A DNA stretch of 20,206 nucleotides from Euprymna scolopes (taxonomy: Eukaryota; Mollusca; Cephalopoda; Sepiida; Sepiolidae), in the NCBI GenBank assembly GCA_024364805.1, contig CM044496.1:125592256-125612461 (forward strand), written 5' to 3'. Under the pieces are notes generated by a model that was given only the letters and a program-made list of their open reading frames with translations, ran no database searches and was not told the DNA's origin. How positions within the stretch are numbered: the first letter of the stretch is position 1; every line of letters starts with the position of its first letter. A program made the position numbers and the translations under genes. This document shows positions 10,130 through 19,389 of the stretch, in pieces.

Positions 10130-10496
10130 CTGAAATCAAAACAAACTTCATGATTTGAGTGTTAGATGCAGTTTTGTGAAAAAGTTATATTTTGGAATGA
10201 TTATCCAGAGCTTTAAAATAATGTAACTGAATATAATCGTGGAAAACGCTCTTCACTTGAACTGGTACCTATTTATAGACTTTTAGAATCAAACCATTAT
10301 GCCAGTAATTGGAAGGTTATGTTCCTAGATATTAGCCAAACGGTAAAAGTATAGTCGAGTGTGTGTGTATGTGGGGGGGGGGTAAATAATTGGAGTACCT
10401 GATAATTTAAAAAATTTTCAAACTGTCGGGTTTAAGACAAATAACTTCCGTTTGCCTGCTTTCCAGCTGACTACAACCTGATTATCTTCAAGTCCA

Positions 10497-10628
10497 ACGT
10501 AAACAAGTTCTTGACGAACCGCCCTCCCCCTAAGTAATCCAATTTACAAAATTTCCACTACTTATGTTTAGTACGCTATAATCACATTAATGTATACCCA
10601 TTAATCCTTATACTTGACAAGTGGTGAT
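10497..10628 (+). repeat. Hairpin-ended interspersed repeat, copy A
   Basis: Shares with the minus-strand copy at 16494-16624 the blocks GTAAACAAGTT, CCAATTTACA, a TTAA-CCTTAT motif and the terminus GACAAGTGGTGATTCC. The middle is diverged, and the GC-rich loop present in the other copies is deleted. Family unknown. Confidence 0.55.
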
Positions 10629-11003
10629 TCCTGTGTAACCCCCCCAAACCTGAATTTATGTTCGATATGGCTTTGATTTCGTTGTGGATAGTGTGAAGTT
10701 ACAGTGTCTTATGTGAATCGGGGTTCAAGTTTACGAGCAATAAAGACAAAGATCAGAAACCGCTTGCAAGCCAATGATAAGAGTAGCCTCGTTAAAAACA
10801 GCTCCTCGCATAAACTGACTCAATGAATCAGCGTTTCCACTGAATGCTTCGGGCGTTTCATTTTTTGAACTACAAATAGACTTCACAATTTTCTATTTAG
10901 AAGAGAAAATCTTTTCTGTATGAAAAGACTCCTATTAAAAAACCCTGAAACGTTCTTTTTAATCTTGTTTTTTTTTATGGGAGCAAGGGTAAAGGGAGAA
11001 ATA

Positions 11004-11554
11004 CAGGGTGTTCTCAAATGGCTGACCCCCATTCTAAATGCCCATATCTCGGAAACTACTTGCTGGATCTTAATGAAACTAAATACACTTTATGAAGGTC
11101 ATAGGTTTTATTGGTTAAATTTACGAAGAAAAGTACAAATATTTGTTGGTTCTATGACAGATGTTCATAAATGTTCAATATAAGCGCCGCCTGTGACTTT
11201 GTACACGCCGAGTGTATTCGAACTCGTGCCAAACTCGCTGTAGCATTTAGGTATGCATAAGCATACCTTTTGAAATTTTTGGTGTCAAGTCCTAATTTGT
11301 TTCGTAGTTGGTGCCTTAGCAAGATTTGACAAGGCACGCTGCACTATCTTCGGTGACCCAGTTCGATCATACTCTAACACGCAAAATGCTCTTTCTTTTG
11401 AAGTGAACGGTATTTCTTAACCTGAAAAGATAGAAATGTCAAACGTTACACAACTTGAGACGTTTCTACATAAGCTGTGAAAATTTGAGGTAATTCTAAC
11501 GAAAATTGGAAAGATTAGCCAACGAAATGGGGTCAAGCATTTTGGAACACCCTG
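11004..11554 (-). mobile_element. Non-autonomous Tc1/mariner-type element (internally deleted)
   Basis: A 551-bp element begins CAGGGTGTTCTCAAATGGCT and ends in the inverted counterpart, AGCATTTTGGAACACCCTG; the imperfect terminal repeats extend ~28 bp. Both ends are flanked by TA (11002-11003 and 11555-11556), the target site of Tc1/mariner transposons. The minus strand retains a transposase N-terminus from 11404: TSKERAFCVLEYDRTGSPKI, then VQRALSNLAKAPTTKQIRT. This is the helix-turn-helix start typical of these transposases, ending in TGA (11287-11285) where the family usually has Trp. The C-terminal GGAYIEHL followed by a stop is at 11191-11165. The catalytic DDE/D core is absent, so it could move only with a transposase supplied elsewhere. 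Confidence 0.85.
11165..11404 (-). pseudogene. Transposase N- and C-terminal remnants
   Basis: Inside the element at 11004-11554. About 39 residues of the DNA-binding N-terminus are in one frame (11404-11288, with HQKFQKV continuing after the stop), then ~95 bp of unassigned sequence, then the conserved C-terminal GGAYIEHL (11191-11168) and stop. The middle ~250-300 residues expected for such a transposase are missing. The deletion left both transposase ends beside intact terminal repeats, the usual origin of MITE-like derivatives. Confidence 0.75.
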
Positions 11555-12410
11555 TATAAGGGGGAGGGGGCAATGATGCAGGAAAGCTTGAGGGAAGACG
11601 TAAAGCAGTGAATATTTTAATGATCTACGTTCGACAAGCAAATAAAAATCGACTTCAAAGATATTTTAAAGTCTAAAACGTAAACTTCTAGAGCGTATAG
11701 ACTGGATACACAATTTTCTGATGACGTATATGCCACTTGATTGGTTTTACGGCATATCAACCTATGTGGCCATTTAATGACCGAATAATTTGATATACAT
11801 TAGTTATAAGTTTTATGCATATCTGGTATTCAGTGTATGTTTATATAGTTAGATAAGGTATTTTTTAAATATTGAGTAACCCTGTTATCTTCTAATATTT
11901 GAGAACGGTAGTTGGGTCACATGAGTGAATATGTCCTTTACAGTTTTCATTATATAGATTCAGTCGATTCGTTTTCAAGTTTTCGCATCTTGTTAATATG
12001 ATGCACAGTGTATGGTTGCTGGCAGGGTATGCAGAGTGGGGCTTTTTGGAGTATGTACTGATGACGTATAAAAGAATTTATAACTGGGTTTTCATCTGCT
12101 TTGTAATTAAAGTCAAATACCGATAGAAATCGGCACAAGTGTTTGCAAATTGAAAAATTAGGGAATAACCATTGGCTTAGAGTGAGAATGGTTAAGCTTT
12201 TTAGGAAACTAAAGTTTGAGCTTAAAATATGAATGATCGTTTTTCCAAAATATATTTAAGTGTTTAAGATTAAATTTTATTTAACATCGAAAAATAGAAT
12301 AAACAACCGCCAGTTCATTCTGTCAAAGCTATTGGAAAATCAGTTAAATATAATTAATCCTCGACAAAAACCAAGAATCATCGACTTTTACGAAATTAAC
12401 TGATACTTAC

Positions 12411-12589
12411 TTCGCATTTGATAAAGTGTTTTGACATCCTTCAGTTTTTAAGGAAACCTGAATTCTTTTGTAACCAATTTTCTTGCGGTGGAATTGAGAA
12501 ATTGCAAAACGGGCGTCTTCTATTGTGGGCACACGAACAAAACCCAAGTTGGAATTGTCCGCTTGCGTCTTTACGACTACGTTTATCAC
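12411..12589 (-). CDS. MARF1: MARF1 internal exon: second half of RRM2
   Basis: Exon of 179 nt, phase 0 in and phase 2 out, with a strong acceptor (pyrimidine tract then ctgcag before 12589) and a consensus donor (GTAAGT from 12410). It encodes beta 2 to beta 4 of the RRM begun in the upstream exon. VINVVVKTQ is beta 2, NLGFVRVP is the RNP1-like strand (degenerate, with one aromatic where canonical RRMs have two or three), EDARFAISQFH is helix 2, and KKIGYKRIQVSL is beta 4. The FHRKKIGYKRIQVSL stretch closely resembles the corresponding RRM2 segment of MARF1. The exon ends with a short linker (EGCQNTLSNA) that joins in frame to the LOTUS exon at 10129. A weak RNP1 suggests protein contacts or atypical RNA binding; that is inference. 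Confidence 0.92.
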
Positions 12590-13740
12590 CTGCAGAAAAA
12601 AAAACGTCAATGATTTTGAAATCAGGAATTTTGTGTATAAAAAAGTCACTTAAGCAACGCATGTTTAAACGATATCAACAAATGCAGGTCTTTCATTTCA
12701 AATCTATAACTATATAGTGTTGCTAGGTACTACAGTTCATTTCTATTAAAAAAAAAAGTTTTCTTCAAAACCTCGCCCCCGTTTTCTTCGCACATCCCAT
12801 TTATATGGCCATGCACACATCTTTATATTCTTCAGGCATCTAGTCGGCACGAGATTAAATCCTTACAAATAAGATAAAATCTGTTATTTCCGTTTAGTTA
12901 GTGGTTGGAAAACTGACCCCCTGACGAAATCTTAATCATTTTCTAAGAATGAAACTTTGCAGCTTTAGATATTTGTCCGGGTAACGCCAAAGCAAAAACA
13001 AATGTCTAAGTTGTTCGACAACTGCTTTTTATATTACAGAAACAGTTGCTATCCGTCTGAAGCCGAAATTATACGATCAGTTTTATTAATTGCATTATCT
13101 TAATGCTTTAAATGGGTATGTATAATACCTCAGGAAAATACCCACTGCCTTGCAGTTTCAGCTAACCATTGAGGGGTAGCACAAGTTAGCCTCCGATATT
13201 CTGGAGGGTTATACAAAAAGCATATAGATTTTCTCGATAGTGAATACATCACAGAAAGGGTATCTGAAAAATCAAACCGGCTAGAAGCCAACTGGCTTTG
13301 TAGGACAATCTAATGGCCTGTAACCTTCGACATCTGGAAGTTCTTTTGATAATCGATCCAGCGCCTTCATCCTGTGCAGCTACACTCGCTGTGGATTTAT
13401 TAAAATTTGTGTTTCTGTAATAGACAGAGGACCTACCTCAGAAACGGGTGAGAATCTGTCTCGGTATCAGGCTGAAAGACCTGAAAAAGAAAAGCGGCCC
13501 AAGATGGCGACTGTTGTCTTTTAAAGTCTCCGGTCACGCGTAGATATCTAGCAGCCTCGTGTGGTATGTTCAAATTGGGTGTGCCCGAAACATAAAAGGA
13601 GAGTCGCTGGGAGGAGTGGGAGAATCGTTTAAGACATGCGAATAGAGAACGTCGACGTGTATCTCGTGTTGTGAACAACACACTACTCAACTTGTGACTA
13701 GCGAACCTTTGCTTGACATTTTAACAAAAAAGGTACTCAC
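12590..13740 (-). other. MARF1: MARF1 intron splitting RRM2
   Basis: Intron of 1,151 nt with GTGAGT at the 5' end and a T-rich tract then ctgcag at the 3' end. It contains a GC-richer block (13433-13690) and a small hairpin around 13192-13207 (CTCCGATATTCTGGAG). No exon is required here: the RRM joins in frame across it. Confidence 0.85.
13433..13690. other. GC-richer intronic block, function unknown
   Basis: Lies just 50 bp downstream of the MARF1 exon end. The minus strand is open for 85 codons from 13690 but starts at a non-ATG codon, with no match that I know. The plus strand has CCAAGATGGCGACTG (13498-13512), which fits a YY1-type motif often found in promoters and 5' ends. Whether it is a regulatory element, a repeat or chance cannot be told from sequence alone. 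Confidence 0.25.
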
Positions 13741-14279
13741 CATGACTGCAGAACGAAATGTGGAGTAGAGAATTTCCTTCCATTCCCTTGAGCTAATGTT
13801 ATAATCAAGATTACTGACGACCAATTCAATGCAATCTTTAGGCACTTCATCAGTCCATACACCGGGAGAATCGGACACGTAGGGAGAAGTCGCTCTAGAT
13901 TTTATCGGACGAAAAAGATTTTTCTTGTTTATGCAAGAATTATAAGACAACGAAGTGTATCCCAACTTTGGCCATCCCATTTCCTGCAAATCGATTTCTT
14001 GGTTATTTGAAAAAGTATTTGTCGTCAAGTCATTAAATGAGTGGGTCAGACCATTAAAAGACTGACAGCCCCTTAATTGTTTATGGAACAATTTCGGTTG
14101 AAAGTTGAGCTCATTTGGTGCAGAGAAATAAGGTTGGAGATGTTCGGGGTTGCTTTGATAGAAGCCGTTCGAAGCGGAGTCATCATGGTAGACGCTCGAA
14201 AGCGATGTCTTCATAAAGTTGGCAAACGAGTCCACATTCTCGGTTGGAACACTGGAATTCGATATGACTGGTTGCGTGT
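13741..14279 (-). CDS. MARF1: MARF1 internal exon: linker and first half of RRM2
   Basis: Internal exon of 539 nt coding 179 full codons plus two leading bases, so a phase-2 entry. It is bounded by an acceptor (tttatttttag before 14279) and a consensus donor (GTGAGT from 13740). The first ~135 residues are a low-complexity Ser/Asn/Gln-rich linker. The last ~40 begin an RRM: IELVVSNLDYN is the beta-1/RNP2 strand and SSREWKEILYSTF is helix 1, followed by the start of beta 2 (SAVM). The RRM continues without a frame change into the exon at 12589. A long linker before an RRM that leads directly into a LOTUS domain matches RRM2 rather than RRM1 of MARF1, as I recall the vertebrate protein. MARF1 is a cytoplasmic RNA-binding regulator of mRNA stability, needed for oocyte meiosis and transposon transcript control in mouse. 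No ATG start belongs here; the frame is open back to the acceptor. Confidence 0.85.
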
Positions 14280-15130
14280 CTAAAAATAAAGAATTCGATA
14301 TTAAGAATCAAAGGAACTAATATTCTATAGATAAAAGACGATTTTAGCGATGCAAACCATTTCAAACAGCTGTACAAGTTGGACACTTAGCAAAGATGAT
14401 GAATCTAAGATCAAAAACGAATTTAGTTACATTTAGCTCATGACATTTTAAAACTGATCTTCAACAAGTATGAAGTCTAAATATTGAATATATTTGGCGG
14501 CCAAACATTGACAGTATTGAAGAATGAAGCGATTTTTAGAGTAATTACGGCTTAAGGTAGGTATGTTTATGGAAATCGCTCCAGACACGGTATCAATCCA
14601 CTTTATAAAGTTATTAGCAAACGATAATTATACGGATCGATTCAGACAAAACTATTTCACCTTTGTCAAACATAGGTTATGAATAGGGCCGTGACAACAT
14701 TCTTTCCATTGTTTTGACTCTTTAGTATATATCCGTTAATATCTTATAGACTGATGTGGTTCTCGAAGGATTAACCGTGTCTAATCGTTTCGGATATATA
14801 CTAGAGTAGAAAAAAAAGGCCGATAGCCATTAGTCGCGTGCTCTCGTAATGAATGAATGCGTGAATGTAGGATTGACATGAAATTCTTAAAGATAAATTA
14901 AAATAACCGAAAAATGGGCTGAAATGACTTGAAAAGTAAATGACTTAGGATGCATTGAATGACTTTAAGGACTTTAATGCTTAAAAATAACTGGAATCCT
15001 TCAAAAAACTTTGATCTGGAGAAGGACTGAATGGCTTTGAGACTGACTGGTTATAAAGTGGGTGATCATTTTACATTAACAGTTACAAAACAAGTACAGC
15101 ATGCAAGAACAGATACTACACTTTGAAAAG
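14280..15130. other. Upstream MARF1 intron, no exon recognised
   Basis: AT-rich. Around 14905-14985 there is a loose repetition of TGACTT motifs (AAATGACTT, AATGACTTAGG, AATGACTTTAAGG) without a fixed period. No RRM1 or NYN coding sequence was found on the minus strand. Confidence 0.5.
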
Positions 15131-15434
15131 GGTATTTATTTGCTCCTCCACCGAGCAAGTTAGGCACAAGGCCGATTTTTTATGTGAGGAGTGAAGGGGA
15201 AATGGGAACCAGCTCACCGGGGAGTAGGGGAGCTGGATAGTAACAAGTGGTATGAAGGGTTGCCCCTACATTAACCAAGGTCTTATATGTGGGATTGCCC
15301 CCCACATATGGTCTTTGCTTACAGTATCTGCCGGAACAGATACACTTTGATCTTGGCCAAAAGGCCAAGAAAAGCTTAAACTAAGACCAGCATCCATTAA
15401 CAGACCTTTGATCTTAACCAAAAAGGCAAAGCAC
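15131..15434 (-). mobile_element. U2 snRNA-headed chimeric retroposon (SINE-like)
   Basis: On the minus strand, 15373-15330 reads GCTTTTCTTGGCCTTTTGGC, then CAAGATCAAAGTGTATCTGT. This closely matches the 5' end of U2 snRNA (GCUUCUCGGCCUUUUGGCUAAGAUCAAGUGUAGUAUCUGUU). A second, more diverged U2-like start lies ~61 bp upstream (GCTTTGCCTTTTTGGTTAAG, then ATCAAAG, 15432-15406). Downstream is non-U2 sequence with a 9-bp hairpin (ATATGTGGG 15285-15293 / CCCACATAT 15301-15309), and then a tail at 15215-15131 shared with the repeat at 19890-19817. U2's branch-point-binding region, Sm site and 3' stem-loops are not seen, so this is not a functional U2 gene. Snl-type template switching onto a LINE/SINE tail is the likely origin. 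Confidence 0.7.
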
Positions 15435-15716
15435 AAGTATTACAGACAGACCGACTGACGGAGTGGCTTATAGAGTCGCTTCACGCGACTAAATGTTGTC
15501 ACAGACCTAGTTATTAAATGTGACTACAAAAACTAAAGGAATGATTAATACAGTTAAGATAATGATCATAACTGTTCGCCTGTTTTTGGATATAGATGGC
15601 GTAGGAAATTTGATGTTCCCGTCATGACCTATAAACTTAAATATTAAAAATTCTAACTTATTAAACCAACGAACTGTAAAGATGTGAGAGCGAAGAAAAT
15701 TATATGCGCCGAAAGA

Positions 15717-15748
<32 letters not shown>

Positions 15749-16021
15749 CATTTTTGTAACCGAACAGAACAGTTTAAATTTCTATACTAAGCTCAACATA
15801 TCGCAGCCTTAGCACTTCAATCATAAAAGGATATAATTATACAACAGTGAACAATACATCTTAAGTTAAATAGAAAAAGAGGATCATCAGCTGATTACCA
15901 CTGCTTAATAACTAAGGTAGACAGTTCAGTTACTATTTAAGATGCACATAAAGAGTACGGCTGTTACAAAACAGGCAAATTTATAAGAAAAGTTATAAAA
16001 CTAAACCCAGTCTAAGTGATT
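15435..16021. other. AT-rich DNA without recognised gene
   Basis: Contains a 6-bp hairpin AGTCGC/GCGACT (15474-15490) next to the U2-like head and a 23-base A run at 15722-15744. No exon or repeat family recognised. Confidence 0.45.
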
Positions 16022-16362
16022 TGTAGCAGAAACAAATAGAACTCTTCTTGTGCGTCAGTGCCTCCCCTGACTGTGCGATATGGCACATACTGACCAATCA
16101 TAGGCATAGCGCAGGGATCTTCCTTAGCCCCTTAAGGAACTATAACTGCTTCCGTCCCGGACGAGAAAAACTACCCTTTTCCAGCGAGACGTCAAAGAGA
16201 GCGGACCTGTTTCCTCACACTATGCCTACAATTCCCACTTGGGATTAACTACCGGGCAAAGGCAGACGAGTTCTATCCTAGCTAGATCTAAATGGCATCA
16301 TGCCCTTGCTTCAATAAAGCTTTTCCTTGCAAGTTTTACGAAGTCGTTTGTTCGTTTATTCA
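16022..16362 (+). mobile_element. Possible solo LTR
   Basis: A 341-bp GC-richer block that starts TG (16022) and ends CA (16362). It has a CCAAT-type motif (GACCAATCA near 16091) and a polyadenylation signal AATAAAGC at about 16314. The order of promoter-like then polyadenylation-like signals is that of an LTR. No internal retroelement coding region adjoins it and no convincing target duplication was found. Family and age not determined. Confidence 0.3.
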
Positions 16363-16493
16363 GTAGCTTGTGTTGAAATATTTATTTTATTAGGGAGTGC
16401 CCGAAAAGCATTAACTCAACTCTCTAAAGATTTTATAAACTCAAAATCACTAACACTACGATAGAACTAAAATTACCTACTTTTTAAATTAGG

Positions 16494-16624
16494 AGTCACC
16501 ACTTATCAAGGCCCGAAGGCAACTCGAGGATAAGGGTTAATGAATCCAAGGTGGTAGTGTAGTAATCGTTTGTGTAAATTGGGTAGAATTTATGGGAAGG
16601 CTCAGCAAAAACTTGTTTACATCG
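16494..16624 (-). repeat. Hairpin-ended interspersed repeat, copy B
   Basis: Minus-oriented. It reads (minus) GTAAACAAGTTTTTGCTGAG ... CCAATTTACA ... TTAACCCTTATCCTCGAG ... GGGCCTTGATAAGTGGTGAC. CCTTATC and GATAAG can pair, with a GC-rich loop between them. The last ~45 bases match copy C closely and the rest matches copy A. Confidence 0.65.
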
Positions 16625-18975
16625 AATGGAATCTGCGTTTACATTTAGGCATAGAGTGGTGTGGGGGAAACGGTTTTAGTGGTTGTAGCTAAAGTGTTTG
16701 AATTTTTAACACAGAACGGATAGAAAGTGTTATGAATCTGGAACTTTCAGATTTATTTTATTCCAGAATATTTTGGTACACAAGACGCACATTTAGTGCC
16801 ACGAGTTTTAAATCTTCGTTTGAAGATTTCTTGCAAAGATTTACATCGACAAAGAAAAAAATTCCTGCACTACTTAAAAGGAAAAATTCAATATTTTCCC
16901 AATGTCTGCGAAGATTTGTATATATCCGATTATATCTATAGATTTCTCAGGATATAAAGATTTAGGTTTTACAATATAGTAAGTTTTTGAAATCCGTTCA
17001 GCGTGCGTTTATTTCAGTGGTGTACATTCATATAATTACGTTTCATACGATTTCATAAACTAGTCTCCAATTCAACCACAGAACACGAATCTGGTATTTA
17101 TCTTTCACGGAAAATCCGAAAATTAAAGTACTAACAAAAGAACTGGTTTGCCAAATTTTTCATCGTTTCCACATTCCGACATTATCTGCTTCGAGAATTT
17201 TATAGCACAAAAAATAATGTCGGTGATTTTTAAAAGCATTAAAGAGTAATTTAGTAATTTTTTTAAAGAGTTTACAAAATAGAAATTTTAGGAAAATATT
17301 TCGAGAGTTATACCAGAGATTAAAAAACGAAATTAAAATTTCCGTTCCATTTTCAGAGCAACCAAAAGTTTTACCAAAATATTTGAAGATTAAAGAGGTT
17401 AATTTATTCACGTTTAAGATGTTTTTCAAATCTTGATAATTGATACACGATGTTTCTATCGTTGCATTTCCTCATGCTCTTATTGATCTAGCTTCCTAGA
17501 AGCTTAAAACTCGACCCTTTATATCATCCACAGCAAAGTGAGGTCTGCGCAATATTCTGAAGGTTAGATACTACGCAATCGGGGAGCGCAACGGCCAAAA
17601 TGCGAATTTTACAATAGCCTAGAACAGAACGATTTATTGGAAAGTTTCATAGAAATAAAACTAAAAGCGTATTCTTTCCTCTCCCGTGAAATATTTCCAT
17701 AGTTATACGCTCCAATCTATTTTAAAAGATAAAAATAGAAATGGTATTACAACAGTCCAATTCATTTTATAACGATTGTCTGTAAACACGATTAAGATAT
17801 AAACTTGTGTACATTTGGATAACGACCGACGATTTGTATCATTCTATCTTATTCGCACGTTTCGGCAGATGTAACCTCCGATCTTAAAGTTAGGATCGGA
17901 AATTATACGGAATTTCCGAGTCATTGGTTTAATCCACGAGCGTTGTTTCGTTCTGTTAGCCATGGCAATTTAAAACCGTAATTTTATTAACATAAGGTAA
18001 TTATTGAAACCTCAACCCCCGGAAGACGGGGGCTTATAACGGACTGCAACTTAACGCCTTTGTGTTGCGTTACACGTATTCATGGAAAAAAAAAAAAAAA
18101 TTGAAAGCCGAGATACAAAACTAATTTTGCTCACGCTCGCTTATTTTGCAAATGCAAAGTTTAGTTCAAAACACTTGTTTTAAGAGGCTTTTCTTAATTC
18201 TTTAAAATGTTTTAAAACGAGATGAAAAACTTATCGCAACATTGGAAGTACACTGAAACCTAAGGTTCTTAGAAGGTAAGGATTTTAGTTCACGTTAAAT
18301 GAAAAAGCCCTCCCAAAACCTCATGAGAACTAAATACTTCTGTCTGACAAAAGGATGCACGAATTTACCGATAAATTTAAAGCGATTTGTAGGTCCACTT
18401 TTTTCGAAGCACACTTGATATAGCAAGAATGTAAGTGACGCCATAACACCATGCATTTTAAAACCTCGCCCACCCAAACCATTTATCTAGTCATAAAAGG
18501 GTATCAGTACGAAACTGACGAGTGGTTCTATACAATTTTAACGTATACAATACGTTAAGATCCAGATTATCAATAATCTTTTCAGTGAAAACTGTTAAAC
18601 AGGACGTTTCAAAAAGCTTTGTTGCATTGATTACAATTTCAGTTTTGTAATAATCGACCATAATTTTAGATAAAACTAGTAACTAGATATCCACGACTTC
18701 CAATGCACAGAATTGTCCGAGGTAGGCACAGGTCATTGCTGCACTCATATGTAGAATAGCAATTGATAATTTTACTTTACACTACGTAGCGAGAAATTAC
18801 CAAGTTATCTTTGTAATTGCCGAAAACGTTAATTTTGTAATTCTATAAAATTTGAATTGGACTATAACCCAATCTTAAGTGGAGATTTGTTCAAATTCTT
18901 TAGAAGAAATAAAATTGCAAATAAAAGTAACCGAGTAACTTTTGTAACTGAATATCGACGACCATTTATAACGCG
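16625..18975. other. Long AT-rich stretch without recognised gene
   Basis: Read on both strands, with no exon or known domain found. The open frames at 16732-16941 (+), 17429-17160 (-) and 18477-18295 (-) are short, AT-driven and unrecognised. It contains a 7-bp hairpin TCCGATC/GATCGGA (17877-17900) directly after an ACGTTTCGGC motif, and a 15-base A run at 18086-18100. Confidence 0.5.
17858..17886. repeat. ACGTTTCGGC repeat fragment, copy 1
   Basis: ACGTTTCGGCAGATGTAACC then TCCGATCTT is similar over about 29 bp (roughly 23 identities by eye) to 19361-19389. It probably represents two ancient copies of one interspersed repeat; only this core is alignable. Confidence 0.45.
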
Positions 18976-19023
18976 TTAACCCTTATCCCTGAGTGGCTTC
19001 CGGGCCTTGATAAGTGGTGATCA

Positions 19024-19055
<32 letters not shown>
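18976..19055 (+). repeat. Hairpin-ended interspersed repeat, copy C, with poly-A tail
   Basis: TTAACCCTTATCCCTGAGTG then GCTTCCGGGCC and TTGATAAGTGGTGATCACT, followed immediately by 30 A residues (19026-19055). CCTTATC pairs with GATAAG. The A tail directly after the conserved terminus marks the 3' end of the element and points to a retroposon (SINE or LINE tail) rather than a DNA transposon. Confidence 0.65.
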
Positions 19056-19059
<4 letters not shown>

Positions 19060-19220
19060 GCCATAACGTTGAAACTCACTCCTTATCAGGTGTTTCCCAT
19101 AGCATATCACCCAATCCATTTCAAAGGTTTCACATTGAAGATACTCGAGTTAGACTTTCCCCACTTATCGGGTATCAGAAGTGCAAGGATTTCGTAAATT
19201 CAATATTCATGTCGAAGACT

Positions 19221-19242
19221 TAGGTTCCCCGAAAGGAACCTA
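19221..19242. repeat. 8-bp hairpin with CCGAAA loop
   Basis: TAGGTTCC (19221-19228), loop CCGAAA, GGAACCTA (19235-19242). A perfect stem, but no T run follows on either strand, so there is no reason to call it a terminator. Confidence 0.7.
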
Positions 19243-19360
19243 GTTGTCGTTGAACATTCGATTTCTGCTCAAATAAAATAAATGAACCAGACTAGATTTG
19301 TCTAAATCTAAAGTTATTAAATGGTTAACATTTAATCAAGTAATTCTGACAGTTCTCATA

Positions 19361-19389
19361 ACGTTTCGGCGTATGCAACTTCCGACTTT
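19361..19389. repeat. ACGTTTCGGC repeat fragment, copy 2
   Basis: ACGTTTCGGCGTATGCAACT then TCCGACTTT matches 17858-17886 by eye. It overlaps the left arm of the inverted pair with 19469-19479. Confidence 0.45.

Larger units (their letters stand above)
10130..12410 (-). other. MARF1: MARF1 intron between RRM2 and LOTUS1
   Basis: Intron of about 2.28 kb. It hosts a copy of the hairpin-ended repeat (10497-10628) and a complete non-autonomous Tc1/mariner element (11004-11554). The remainder is AT-rich and holds no recognisable exon. Confidence 0.7.

Noticed and set aside
14077-14283. Plus-strand open frame
   Set aside because: Shadow of the MARF1 exon at 14279-13741 on the opposite strand.
15180-15368. 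Minus-strand open frame of 62 codons
   Set aside because: It lies wholly inside the U2-headed repeat, so it is not a gene.
15330-15376. Functional U2 snRNA gene
   Set aside because: Only the 5' ~45 nt match; the branch-point region, Sm site and 3' stem-loops of U2 are absent.
17160-17429. 89-codon minus-strand open frame
   Set aside because: Very AT-rich, Lys/Asn/Phe-dominated composition with no domain or splice signals; typical chance ORF.
16494-19022. piggyBac-like element bounded by TTAA-CCC ends
   Set aside because: The TTAA motifs face the wrong way for one element spanning 16494-19022, and copy C ends in a poly-A tail, so a retroposon repeat is preferred.
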